This document shows positions 23,847 to 33,007 of a stretch of DNA of 33,167 nucleotides, piece by piece (within the stretch, counting starts at the first letter, position 1; every line of letters begins with the position of its first letter). Source of the stretch: Candidatus Parabeggiatoa sp. nov. 2. Lineage in GTDB: Bacteria; Pseudomonadota; Gammaproteobacteria; Beggiatoales; Beggiatoaceae. The notes beneath the pieces were generated by a model, which was given only the letters and a program-made list of their open reading frames with translations, ran no database searches and had not been told where the DNA came from. Location: positions 1-33,167 of the forward strand of contig NBMI01000036.1 in assembly GCA_002085445.1 (NCBI GenBank), in the 5' to 3' direction. Position numbers and translations under genes: made by a program.

Positions 23847-26800
23847 ATGCAACTCATACGCCCCCTGTTATGGGGATTAATTATAACGTTGTTTAGTCTG
23901 CCGGCTTTTGCTGATTGGGAGGTTGGCTTGCGACACAGCGATACGTCGGTATCGGAGATCGTCGTCAATAATGATGTTGAACGGCCCCAAGTGGTTGTGT
24001 ATTTGGTTTGGGTTGACTTAGATGCCCCGCAAGCCGACGAGCAATTTTTGTCGTGGAGATTTGATGAGCGGGAGCGGGGCTGGAAATCTGGATTGAAGCC
24101 GGTGTTAGATGCGGCGATTAATTTGCCCGTGCTTGACTCGTACACCATTGAGTTTGAGGACAAGTCTTGTCCTGAGTTACATCGGTGTTTTTTGGCATTG
24201 GTGGCTATTCCCGCCGGACAGAGTCCGCTTAATACGGGTTCTTGGCAAGCCGCGTCATTATTGCCATTGAGCTTGTCTGCCAGTTGGGCGCGTTTGCCGG
24301 GGCAACAATTTTTCCTGCCGCGTGACAGTGGTGCTAATTACTCTCTTGCCGATGGCGCCACTTATGCGCCCACGCCGTTTTCGGGCGGGCCGACGGCCCC
24401 TAAAGTAGAGGCGGCACCCGAAAGCGACACTAGCGGCACCGGCGCTCCAGTGACCGAAAAACCCGATATTTTCAGACTCGTCGATAATAAACTGCTTTAT
24501 GCTAATGGACAAGCCAAACGCTTTCAAGTGATTGATGTTGCGGATTTATCAAATCCGCGGTTGACAGGATGGACGGCCCTGTCTGGCAATCCCCGTGAAC
24601 TTTACGTGCTGGACGACTATTATGTGCTGTTGCAAACCAATTATGTGGCTGAAGACGGTACGCAGTTAACGGTTTTGCGTCAAGGCGCGGATGGCACCTT
24701 AACCACTGTGCAGGATATGACTTTGTCGGGGCACTTTATTGAGTCACGGCGGCGTAATGATGTGATCTACACGGTGACGCAAGAATCTGTGCCAATAGAA
24801 CAGACTGAGAAGGTTGAGTGTGTGTGGTGTTTTAACCACACTGTTATTAATATCAAAGCGTTACGCTTTAACGCGGGCCAATTGGAGGAAATCGACAAAA
24901 CGTCGTTGCCCGGTTATTCTCCCGCAATAGCTATTTTTTCAAACCACTTGGTGATGGCTAACCATAACCCAGAGGAAGAAAAGTGGCAAACGACGCAAAT
25001 TCAAGTCATTGATTTATCACAAGATGATCCGTTGGTGGAGTTGCCCATGTTGAAAGTGCCGGGACAAGTGCCTTCGGAATTTCATTTGAGCGTGAAAGAT
25101 CAACAATTGCGCGTGGTGTACGGCCCGAAAAATCGTGAAGCCGGCAGCACTTTGGCAATTTACAATTTGGCTTCGCCAGAAATGGCTTTAGTTGGGAAAA
25201 TCGATAAAATTGCGCCCGGTGAGGCGTTGTTTGCCACTCGATTTGTGGATGATCGCGCTTTTGTGGTGACATTTGAGCGCAAAGATCCATTATGGGTTAT
25301 TGGCTTGAGCAATCCCGCCCAACCGGAAATACTCGGTGAATTGCATGTGCCGGGTTGGTCAGAAAAAATGTTTTTCCACGAGGATCGCTTATTTGCCGTC
25401 GGCTATGATGATCAACCGCTAGAGAATGAGAAAAATCGCTGGGTGCGGCGCGTGGCTATGTCGTTGTTTAATGTGGCAGACCCGACTAATCCGACTTTAA
25501 TCAATCGCTTAACGCCATTTGCGGGTGAAGTCAGATCAACTTCGTCACCGGCGATAGATGATGAGCGGGCTTTGCTGTTAAATTGGACCGAGGCTTTTGC
25601 GGCTTTGCCAATTAATTCTTGGGAAACGTCAGCCGGAAGTCATTTACAAATCGTGTCGTTGGCAAACGACAAAGTTGAAGATGCCGGCCGTTTGGACAGT
25701 TCAGTTGAAATTCAACGCAGCGTTTCTCTTGCGCCAGATGTGTTAGCGGCTTTGGGCGATCAAGCCTTGCAGACACTGCGCTGGGGCAATGGCAAACCAA
25801 AGCTGCTAGGCGAATTGGAATTAGCCAGCAATTTGGCTTGGCTTGAATTGCAAGACGGCCATTTATGGGCGGCTGCCACCGGCAACAAAGGCTATCACCG
25901 TTTCTACCGCTATACGACAGAGGATGTGGAAACGCCAGCAGAGCGTTGGAGTTTGCCCAGAGGCTATAACAGGGTAGAAATGGATAACGATTGGGCTGTT
26001 TTTTATAACACCTATCCGTCGTTAGCGGTGCAAGTGTTAGATGTGAAGACAGGCAAGTTGCGTCCGGCACAGGTTCTTGAAAAAGAACCACCGAAAGGAA
26101 CATCTGAGGCACCCGCGGTGGACACACTCATTGCCCCAGACATCCGGTATTATCGTCGTAGCCAACCTATGGTGCATGATGGTTGGTTTTATATTGCGGA
26201 ACAACGGCCTTTTAAGCCGGCGGTGCGCGATCAGACAGCACATTTGCTCCTCCCTGAACCTGAAAAGGAGTATTGGCAGCCCGCAGAATGGCTCTTACGC
26301 AGTTGGAATTTGAAAGTTGATAAGCCAAACGAAGCGCCCACTCGTTCCATTCCCGGCAACCCGGTGGCATTCACGGCTAATGGCGAATTAATCACGCAGG
26401 AATCCAATGAAGATGGGCAATTACGCCTGAATTTATTGGCATTGCAGGGCGCGGGTAATGCCAAATTGCTTCACAGTCATACACTCCGCTGTCGGAGTTA
26501 TTCTCAACTGATGTGGGCCGACGAGGCCTTGTATGTGAAGTGTGAAATGGCGGACAGATATCGGCCAAGCCCTGTGTATTTTGGAGAGCCGGTGGCTGAA
26601 GACAAGGCGGGTGACTCGCAGACGGATGAATCGCCGGGTGATAAAGCGGATAAGCCGATTGAACCGATACCGACAGAACCGCCGATTGAACCTGAGCCGG
26701 TTGAACCGACGACACAATTGCTGAGACTGAAAGTAGAACAAGGGTTTGTAGATGACGGTAGTTGGACATTGGCCGGTTATCAAAATCTGCGTGCTGCTTC

Positions 26801-27023
26801 AAAAGAGATCGTCTTAGTGGCTTCAAACGGTTGGTATTCACCTGTGGCAAGTATGCCTCTTTATCAAGGCGGCTGCGATATTTACCAGTTGGTGCCTGAA
26901 CAAGAGCCGAAGTTGCTTAAACACCTTGAGACGTGTTCCTATAGTCAGGAAGGAATGGCACTGACACCAACGAAGGCTTGGATGGCGGAAGGTTTTGCCG
27001 GTATTAAGGAGATTAACTGGTAG
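23847..27023 (+). CDS. Secreted beta-propeller domain protein
   Basis: 1058 residues. A classic signal peptide (cleavage near LPAFA-DW, residue ~22) predicts export. Most of the rest is beta-rich, with repeated blades of the type FQVIDVADLSNPRLTGW, IQVIDLSQDDPLVEL, WVIGLSNPAQPEILGEL and SLFNVADPTNPTLINRL, like the C-terminal beta-propeller family (Beta_propel) found in bacterial and archaeal secreted proteins. A Pro/Glu-rich linker (about 925-953) precedes a final ~100-residue domain with two cysteines. AAGGAG lies 8 bases before the start, the best ribosome site in the window. No enzymatic motif seen; surface binding or adhesion is an inference. Monocistronic, followed by the second cacagag repeat. 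Confidence 0.85.
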   Translation: MQLIRPLLWGLIITLFSLPAFADWEVGLRHSDTSVSEIVVNNDVERPQVVVYLVWVDLDAPQADEQFLSWRFDERERGWKSGLKPVLDAAINLPVLDSYTIEFEDKSCPELHRCFLALVAIPAGQSPLNTGSWQAASLLPLSLSASWARLPGQQFFLPRDSGANYSLADGATYAPTPFSGGPTAPKVEAAPESDTSGTGAPVTEKPDIFRLVDNKLLYANGQAKRFQVIDVADLSNPRLTGWTALSGNPRELYVLDDYYVLLQTNYVAEDGTQLTVLRQGADGTLTTVQDMTLSGHFIESRRRNDVIYTVTQESVPIEQTEKVECVWCFNHTVINIKALRFNAGQLEEIDKTSLPGYSPAIAIFSNHLVMANHNPEEEKWQTTQIQVIDLSQDDPLVELPMLKVPGQVPSEFHLSVKDQQLRVVYGPKNREAGSTLAIYNLASPEMALVGKIDKIAPGEALFATRFVDDRAFVVTFERKDPLWVIGLSNPAQPEILGELHVPGWSEKMFFHEDRLFAVGYDDQPLENEKNRWVRRVAMSLFNVADPTNPTLINRLTPFAGEVRSTSSPAIDDERALLLNWTEAFAALPINSWETSAGSHLQIVSLANDKVEDAGRLDSSVEIQRSVSLAPDVLAALGDQALQTLRWGNGKPKLLGELELASNLAWLELQDGHLWAAATGNKGYHRFYRYTTEDVETPAERWSLPRGYNRVEMDNDWAVFYNTYPSLAVQVLDVKTGKLRPAQVLEKEPPKGTSEAPAVDTLIAPDIRYYRRSQPMVHDGWFYIAEQRPFKPAVRDQTAHLLLPEPEKEYWQPAEWLLRSWNLKVDKPNEAPTRSIPGNPVAFTANGELITQESNEDGQLRLNLLALQGAGNAKLLHSHTLRCRSYSQLMWADEALYVKCEMADRYRPSPVYFGEPVAEDKAGDSQTDESPGDKADKPIEPIPTEPPIEPEPVEPTTQLLRLKVEQGFVDDGSWTLAGYQNLRAASKEIVLVASNGWYSPVASMPLYQGGCDIYQLVPEQEPKLLKHLETCSYSQEGMALTPTKAWMAEGFAGIKEINW

Positions 27024-27279
27024 TACATATAAAAGCAACAACTACAGGCCGATAGTTAACAATTTTTCAACACGGAGTTCACAGAGTACCACAGAGTCTC
27101 ACAGAGTTATAAAGCTTTCACATTTCTCTGTGAAACTCTGTGTAACTCCGTGTCTCTGTGTTGAAGAATTTTAATTTATAAGATTCAATTTAACCCTTAA
27201 TTCGCAGCATTTTTTCGTTTTATAAAAGCGTTGCGTTTTTTTTCAATCCGTTATTATAACGAAACGGAGTTCAGCGTAG
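27024..27279. other. Intergenic with cacagag repeat copy 2
   Basis: Positions 27070-27165 repeat 1641-1740. gattcaatttaacccttaa follows near 27182, as at 21203. It lies between convergent genes, so the hairpin could end both transcripts. Confidence 0.75.
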
Positions 27280-28953
27280 CTAATCCCTGTCGTTGCTTTT
27301 AACCCATATGGTAAGTATTTTTGCCGGCTTCTTTGGCAAGACACACACTGCCATATCCGCAGATTGGATGAGCATTTCTACGCTCTTATCCTGAGAAGCT
27401 GTTTCTTCGTTAGGATAAAAACAAATACCAATATTGCAATCCACTTGGGGCGCTTGCCCATCCAGTAACACCGGCTGAGTCACACTGGCAAAAATTTTGT
27501 CACTAATCACGCGGACATCATAATCTTGGTGTATAGGAGATAAAATAATACCAAATTCATCGCTATCCAAGCGCGACACACTATCGCCCTCACGGATACA
27601 CTGCCTGAAGCGTTGTGCAATAACTTTAAGCACTTTATCGCCAATGTCAAAACCATAATTCTCATTAATCTGTTTAAAATCATCTAAATCCACAATAAGC
27701 AAAGCCAAACGTTCTTCTTGACGACAAGCGCGAATTAAGTATTCGTGGAATAATAATTTATTGGGTAATTCGGTTAGAGCATCATAATGAGTTAACCTGC
27801 GCATACGTTGCTCATCTTTTTTGAGGGCATTGATGTCTGAATACACCGCGACATAATGAGTCACTTCATTATGTTCACCCCGTATCGCGCTTATCGACAT
27901 CCACAACGAATAAATTTCTCCATCCTTGCGGCGGTTCCAAATTTCACTGCACCAACGTCCCGTTTCACGCACCGTTGACCACATTTGTTCAAAAAAAGCT
28001 TTATCATGATGTCCTGATTGCAAAAAACGCGGGTTTTTGTCCAAGACTTCTTTATAGCTATAGCCAGTGGTGAGCAAAAAGGCTTGATTAACATCGACGA
28101 TATTTCCTTGTGCATCAGTAATGATGACGCTGTCTGAGGTGGTTTCAAATACTTTAGCAGCGAGACGGAGCGAAGCTTCGGCGCGTTTGCGTTCAGTGAT
28201 ATCTTCAATCATCTGAATAGAGAACTGCGGTGCGCCGTTGGTATCTCTCACCAACGAAGTCGTCAGACGCGCCCACAACCTCGGCGTATTTTGGCGGAAA
28301 AAGTATTTTTCCATCTGATAATGACGGCGGAAACCGTTTAACAGTTGTTGGTGAAATTCTTTTTCCACCGTTGTATCACAAGGCTGGAAAAATTGATGGA
28401 ACAATTTTCCGCGCAAATTCTCCTCAGAAAGCCCTAGCATTTTTTGTGTTGCGGGATTACTGTGAATCAGTTGCCCGTCCATACCGACTATGGCAATGCC
28501 CATTGCCGCTTGCTCAAAAATACCACGAAAGCGGGCTTCGCTTTGGCGTAAAGCAGCCCCGGTACGCCGTGCCTGTAAAATAACCTCTACACGGTGACGC
28601 AACACGGCCCAATGTATCGGTTTAGTGATATATTCCACCGCCCCAACTTCAAAAGCTTTGTCTACCGAAGCTTCATCATCCAGTGAGGTGATCATAATGA
28701 CGGGCACGTCTGCACCTAGTTTTAATTTTTTTAATTCGGCACAAGCCATAAAGCCATCCATGACGGGCATCACTGCATCCATTAAGACTAAATCGGGCCG
28801 AGAGCGTTGAAATTCTTCTACTGCTTTCGCGCCCTCTGCTGCCACCACAACGCGATAGCCCTGTCTTTCGAGAAGGTTTTTCAACATACCACGCATAAAC
28901 ATGTCATCATCAACGATTAGCACGAGCGGTGGCGGTTGTTCTTCGGTCAACAT
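27280..28953 (-). CDS. Receiver-PAS-PAS-GGDEF protein, degenerate GGDEF and frameshifted end
   Basis: 557 residues. Receiver domain 10-125 has the phospho-acceptor Asp59 (LVLMDAVMP), acidic DDD at 15-17 and Lys111. Two PAS domains follow (about 137-260 and 265-385; second with the TTGYSYKEVLDKNPRFLQSG pattern). The GGDEF domain runs from about 390. The signature reads R-L-DSDEF (463-467) rather than GGDEF, which should prevent cyclase activity, while the RxxD inhibitory site (REGD) five residues upstream is intact, so it may bind rather than make c-di-GMP. Near the C-terminus an (AC)4 run (27341-27348) shifts the frame; in the other frame the family-typical AKEAGKNTYHMG and a stop (27299-27301) follow. 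GGAGAAAC precedes the ATG. No EAL domain. Confidence 0.9.
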   Translation of the reverse strand: MLTEEQPPPLVLIVDDDMFMRGMLKNLLERQGYRVVVAAEGAKAVEEFQRSRPDLVLMDAVMPVMDGFMACAELKKLKLGADVPVIMITSLDDEASVDKAFEVGAVEYITKPIHWAVLRHRVEVILQARRTGAALRQSEARFRGIFEQAAMGIAIVGMDGQLIHSNPATQKMLGLSEENLRGKLFHQFFQPCDTTVEKEFHQQLLNGFRRHYQMEKYFFRQNTPRLWARLTTSLVRDTNGAPQFSIQMIEDITERKRAEASLRLAAKVFETTSDSVIITDAQGNIVDVNQAFLLTTGYSYKEVLDKNPRFLQSGHHDKAFFEQMWSTVRETGRWCSEIWNRRKDGEIYSLWMSISAIRGEHNEVTHYVAVYSDINALKKDEQRMRRLTHYDALTELPNKLLFHEYLIRACRQEERLALLIVDLDDFKQINENYGFDIGDKVLKVIAQRFRQCIREGDSVSRLDSDEFGIILSPIHQDYDVRVISDKIFASVTQPVLLDGQAPQVDCNIGICFYPNEETASQDKSVEMLIQSADMAVCVLPKKPAKILTIWVKSNDRD

Positions 28954-29693
28954 TTTTTTGTTTCTCCAAGGCCGGCAATGGTTCGTTTCTAAGATTATTG
29001 TAACTTATTTTTTTATCTTGATTTACCTGAGTACGACCTTATAAAATCACTTATAGATTGTCAGAAAATAATTTGGCAGCCAACAGCTAAAGCAGTTGTC
29101 TGAAAGCTTAAGTCCCCTAAAGGGGACTAAATAATTATCGGCTAAAGTTAATTTGGCAGCCAACAATTTCACAACATGGCCCTCAAAAAAAACCGCCAGT
29201 TCGACAAAACATTGGTTTTTTGATGAAAGCTGACCAAATCAATTTTAAAACCGGGCTTTCAACAGAAACCTCAAGTCTTTGGTCGAAATGACCATCAATG
29301 TTTTCCACAATCAATGACTTAAATAAATTCTCCGCTACAAAGATTTATCTTATACGAATCTTTTTCAGTACAATATATCTGTGTACCGGACATTTTTTCT
29401 AATCAATGATCATTGTTATGGGCTATTTTTTTAAGCTTTAAAACAAAGAACAAACCAAATTATTGTGGGAGAATTGGGAATTGGGAAATGCTAAGAAAGA
29501 AAATGGATCGAGAAGGAAATGGGAATTGGTAATTGGTATGGGATGAAGAAGGATTAGTTGGAGCCATCATTACCATTACCCATTTTTTGGGCGGACGTGG
29601 GATTGAATTTGAGGGAAAAGAGAGGAGAGTTGGTCAACACTGGCATGTTGTGTGACTGGCGTGTGTATGCAGTGAGAATAGTAATAGTGGTTG
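28954..29693. other. ~740-bp intergenic region
   Basis: Contains the near-palindrome CAACAGCT-AA-AGCAGTTG (29081-29098), AGTCCCCT-AA-AGGGGACT (29111-29128), the second copy of the caatttcacaacatggccc repeat (29164-29230), and GGGAATT/TGGTAAT heptamers (about 29470-29540). No gene seen. Confidence 0.7.
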
Positions 29694-29766
29694 TGGGCCG
29701 TGTGCGAATCGAACGCACGACAACCGGATTAAAAGTCCGATGCTCTACCAACTGAGCTAACGGCCC
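29694..29766 (-). tRNA. tRNA-Lys (TTT)
   Basis: 73 bases read on the minus strand, starting GGGCCGTTAGCTCAGTTGG. A 7-bp acceptor stem (GGGCCGT/ACGGCCC), D, anticodon and T arms (GTTCGATTC) all fold. The anticodon in CTTTTAA is TTT, discriminator A, no encoded CCA. Bears tandem relation to the copy at 29797-29869. Confidence 0.96.
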
Positions 29767-29796
29767 ATGAAAAGCGGATGCGTATTATAATGGTTG

Positions 29797-29869
29797 TGGG
29801 CCGTGTGCGAATCGAACGCACGACAACCGGATTAAAAGTCCGATGCTCTACCAACTGAGCTAACGGCCC
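29797..29869 (-). tRNA. tRNA-Lys (TTT), tandem copy
   Basis: Same 73-base gene, identical over the mature tRNA as far as I can align. It is transcribed first, 30 bases upstream of the other copy. The flanks (gaaaag-ggatgcgtatt) are also duplicated, so the repeat unit of 103 bases includes the spacer. Confidence 0.96.
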
Positions 29870-30086
29870 GTGAAAAGAGGATGCGTATTCTAAAGAGGTT
29901 GGGAAAAAAAAGCAAGCCTTTTGCAAAATTTTTTTTTGCTCAGTCCAAGCGCAGGTATTTTAAAAAACATAAACCTAACAAAAACAGTTATTTCGGCTAA
30001 AGTTTTTGCATCGCTCCTAGAAAAAATTTGCATGGGTACTTAAAGGCGAATTAAAGACTTGCAGGGTTTTAAAAACCTCTTGTGGC

Positions 30087-31277
30087 TCACACAAACAAAT
30101 CCAACACGTCATTCAAAAAACGCATCCCAGTATCAGTAGCGCGAATGCGCTGCACTGCCAAAAACTCTTTTTCAGTTGAGTCGGGCAAAAATTCTTTGAC
30201 TAACCACCCTCGCGCACAGGCCTCAAGCACCGGTTTTTCTATCCTAGCCATACTGAGGCCGGTATTTTCTGTAAGTTCTTGATTCGTAAAGCCTTCAAAT
30301 AAACGCAAAGCATTCATCATAAATTCCAGACTCACCTGTTCAACCGTGAGCGTTGTGCAATTGGCTATCACGGCAGTGCTATGGGCCGACTGTAGATAGG
30401 CGTGCGGATGAGGTTGCTTGGATAAGCGAGTAATTGTGCCAAGGGCGGCATCACTGATTTTGCCGTGTGCGCCGGCACCTATGCCCAAGTAATCGCCAAA
30501 TTTCCAATAATTCAGATTATGCTGACACCAATACCCAGGTTTTGCGTAGGCAGAGATTTCATATTGAGGATAGCCTTGTTCGGCTAAATAGGTTTGCCCT
30601 GCTGTCTGTATTTCCCAGACTAAATCATCGTCGGGTAAGCGTGGCGGCTGATGATAAAAGCGGGTATTGGGTTCAATCGTCAATTGATACCAAGAAAGAT
30701 GGGAAGGCTGAAATGCGATAGCCGTGCGTAAATCTTCTAGCGCGGCATCGACGGTTTGCGTCGGCAAACCAAACATTAAGTCCAAATTGATATTGTTAAA
30801 TCCCGCTTGTAGGGCCGCTTCGGAGGTTAATATCGCCTCAATGCGTCCATGAATGCGGCCTAAACGTTGTAGGGCCGTGTCATTAAAACTTTGTATGCCC
30901 AACGATAAGCGATTAATACCGGCCTCACGAAATCCTTGAAAACGTGCGCTGTCTACCGTGCCCGGATTGGCTTCTAAAGTAATCTCGGCATCTGCTGTGA
31001 CGGAGAGTCGCGCCCGTATACCCGACAATAAATTATAAATAGCCTCCGGTGACAACACGCTGGGTGTGCCACCGCCGATGAAAATACTGCGGACAATGCG
31101 CCCCCAGACTCTAGGCAAGTCTTGCTCTAAGTCGGCAAGTAAAGCGGCAACATAATCATTTTCTGGGATGTCGCCACGTATTTGATGCGAATTAAAATCG
31201 CAGTAAGGACACTTGCGGACACACCAAGGGATATGGATGTAGAGACTTAGGGGTGGGAGCGTGGTAAAGTGAAACAT
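30087..31277 (-). CDS. hemW: Radical SAM heme chaperone HemW
   Basis: 396 residues. HemW binds heme and delivers it to membrane-bound targets such as respiratory cytochromes; it was formerly misannotated as oxygen-independent coproporphyrinogen III oxidase. Visible: the radical SAM cluster motif C19-xxx-C23-xx-C26 in IHIPWCVRKCPYCDF, the SAM-binding GGGTPSVLSPE, LSLGIQSFND, and the HNLNYW motif with GIGAGAHG that separates HemW from HemN. HemN's extra N-terminal cysteine-containing stretch is absent. The C-terminus ends in a small winged-helix-like domain. Its usual partner rdgB is not adjacent. The ribosome site is poor; TGATAACTGA lies just before the start. Confidence 0.95.
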   Translation of the reverse strand: MFHFTTLPPLSLYIHIPWCVRKCPYCDFNSHQIRGDIPENDYVAALLADLEQDLPRVWGRIVRSIFIGGGTPSVLSPEAIYNLLSGIRARLSVTADAEITLEANPGTVDSARFQGFREAGINRLSLGIQSFNDTALQRLGRIHGRIEAILTSEAALQAGFNNINLDLMFGLPTQTVDAALEDLRTAIAFQPSHLSWYQLTIEPNTRFYHQPPRLPDDDLVWEIQTAGQTYLAEQGYPQYEISAYAKPGYWCQHNLNYWKFGDYLGIGAGAHGKISDAALGTITRLSKQPHPHAYLQSAHSTAVIANCTTLTVEQVSLEFMMNALRLFEGFTNQELTENTGLSMARIEKPVLEACARGWLVKEFLPDSTEKEFLAVQRIRATDTGMRFLNDVLDLFV

Positions 31278-32126
31278 TCCGTTTTTCAGTTATCAATGAT
31301 CAGTAGGGTGGGCAAGCGGACTGCAAAACTTAAAAACTACCAAAAATCGTACCGCTTGCCCACCAAAAGCGCGTAAATATATAAAAATCATATATGTGCA
31401 TAGAGTAGCTCAAGAGAAAAATAAGAGCGCGTGGCAAGTCCCTTCTGGAGAGGCTGTTGGGAGAGGCGTTTTTGGTGATCTCGCACAGCGAATGACTTCG
31501 TTTCAGTTTTTATACCAATGAAAGGATTGAAATACATTTTATAAATAGGCACCATAAGTCACAACTTACGCCATAAGACAGAAAACCATAACATGAATTT
31601 CAACTAAAAATTGGTATTAGCCGTGCAAAGTCACTGATCACTGTTCACTGATCACTGTTCACTGATAAGAACAGGTATATTTATTGCTGGAATTGAGATG
31701 CCATTATGCTGTCCACATTAATGGCTATCGTCATCAAGTGAAAATAAACCAAGGTTTATTATAAATAACTATTCGTGACTACTCAGCCTTTCGTTAGCCA
31801 AGAATTAGCCAAGCGCTAAAGCTCATGGCTAAAAGCTTAAGCAGGCTAAAGCCTGCTAATTCGGACAGGCGGCTCTAGTCGCAGCCAAGCGCTAAAGCTC
31901 ATGGCTAAAAGCTTAAGCAGACTAAAGCCTGCTAATTCGGACAGGCGGCTCTAGTCGCCTTTAGCTTTCAGCCTTGAGATTTATCTTAGAGCGTGTTTTA
32001 AAATCAACTTAACTCATTGTTTTATAAGCAATACACTATTTTATAGGTGATTGATTCTTGGACTTTTAAAATATGCTCCTAAGGCTGAGTAGTAACGACT
32101 ATTCTTTCTAAGGAGTGATAAGTATC
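31278..32126. other. ~850-bp intergenic region with tandem repeat
   Basis: Holds alternating TGATCAC/TGTTCAC heptamers (about 31630-31668), and a 76-bp unit repeated in tandem at 31808-31883 and 31884-31958 with one clear change (caggct to cagact) inside a GCAGGCT-AA-AGCCTGC hairpin. No gene before the small one at 32127. Confidence 0.75.
31808..31958. repeat. 76-bp tandem duplication
   Basis: Two head-to-tail copies beginning gccaagcgctaaagctcatg and ending ggctctagtcgc. The single change in copy 2 breaks the symmetry of its inner hairpin. Confidence 0.92.
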
Positions 32127-32339
32127 ATGAAATTTTCAAACAAGAGTTTGACAGCCCAACAAATTTTTGAAGCACAGCAGCGTTATCAAGAGGAATTGAT
32201 GCTGAGATTGCAACCGGTGAGTAGCGACGCGTTGCCACAAAACGGTTGGCGGCCGGGTTTTGAGGTGCTTTACAGCCGCCTTTCCGACTTAGACGACATC
32301 CTCACTGACATGCCAATGCCGAGTTTAGTTAAACATTAG
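32127..32339 (+). CDS. Small hypothetical protein
   Basis: 70 residues, unrecognised. AAGGAG lies 11 bases before ATG 32127; the GTG at 32115 overlaps that ribosome site, so I prefer the ATG. The sequence is soluble, with a helical QQIFEAQQRYQEELMLRL segment and an acidic LSDLDDILTDMPMP end. No neighbours in an operon. The good ribosome site and codon use support a real gene; a function cannot be given. Confidence 0.6.
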   Translation: MKFSNKSLTAQQIFEAQQRYQEELMLRLQPVSSDALPQNGWRPGFEVLYSRLSDLDDILTDMPMPSLVKH

Positions 32340-32407
32340 GGAATGAAAACCTCGGAGGTTTGCATAGAGATAATTAGAGAAAAAATCCGTTTATTCCTAA
32401 AAGAATA

Positions 32408-32577
32408 GAACTTACGCATTGACAAACTAAAATTTTTGTATTCACTATTAATGTCAATGAGTTATGAATATTTTACCAATGGCTAAATTGATGAAAATTG
32501 CCCAAAAACAAAATTTTTAATTCCTTGTATTTAAAATAATAAATCATAAATATTTTCATCTGTCAATGCGTAAGTCC
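32408..32577. mobile_element. MITE-like element, 170 bp
   Basis: 17-bp terminal inverted repeats, G(A/G)ACTTACGCATTGACA, at 32408-32424 and 32561-32577 with one mismatch. A TA lies directly outside each end, compatible with a TA target duplication. The interior is A/T-rich with no coding capacity. Flanks match a relative elsewhere in this region (cctaaaagaa/taaagaagttg), as if the element interrupted it. Confidence 0.75.
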
Positions 32578-32587
32578 TAAAGAAGTT

Positions 32588-32829
32588 GAAAACCTCCGAG
32601 GTTTGCATAGAGATAAGGCATAGTACAACGGATACGCTTTCCGAAACGGATTTTAAGAAAAGGGGTGGCGAAATCATGACGATTTATTTCTAAAAGAATG
32701 AAAACCTCCGAGTAATAGCATTACTCGGAGGTTTGCACAGAGATAAGGCATAGTACAACGGATACGCTTTCCGAAACGGATTTTAAGAAAAGGGGGTGGC
32801 GAAATCATGACAATTTATTTATAAAAGAA
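32588..32829. repeat. Two ~111-130-bp tandem units with hairpin
   Basis: Units at 32588-32699 and 32700-32829 share gtttgcatagagataaggca, cggatacgctttccgaaacg and ggtggcgaaatcatgac. Unit 1 has the short palindrome AACCTCCGAGGTT. In unit 2 this is expanded to a perfect hairpin with 14-bp arms and an AGC loop (32703-32733). Confidence 0.85.
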
Positions 32830-33007
32830 GTTGTACGGAAACTAGAGATCAGGCTAGAAAAAATCCGTTTATTCCTAAAGTACTATCAGCTTCTTTTTTC
32901 TTAGTTATACTTGCTCACCTCTAATCAAAAAGGTAGGTAAATAAGTGGTAGGTAAATAAGTTCAAGAATCAAGATAATTCACTGTCTGTTGATAGCCGAA
33001 GCTGCAA

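Larger units (their letters stand above)
32340..33007. other. Repeat-rich region between small gene and tnpB end
   Basis: Holds a MITE-like element, two copies of a ~111-bp tandem repeat and their partial relatives, and a twofold ttatttacctacc repeat (minus strand, near 32925-32955). No gene seen. The part next to 33008 could include the 3' omega-RNA and right end of the tnpB element. Confidence 0.65.

Noticed and set aside
25612..26850. Long minus-strand and alternative-frame ORFs inside the beta-propeller gene
   Set aside because: Shadows of a clear coding frame, with no ribosome sites or family resemblance.
29558..29926. Open frames on both strands around the tRNAs
   Set aside because: They translate the two tRNA-Lys genes and their duplicated flanks.
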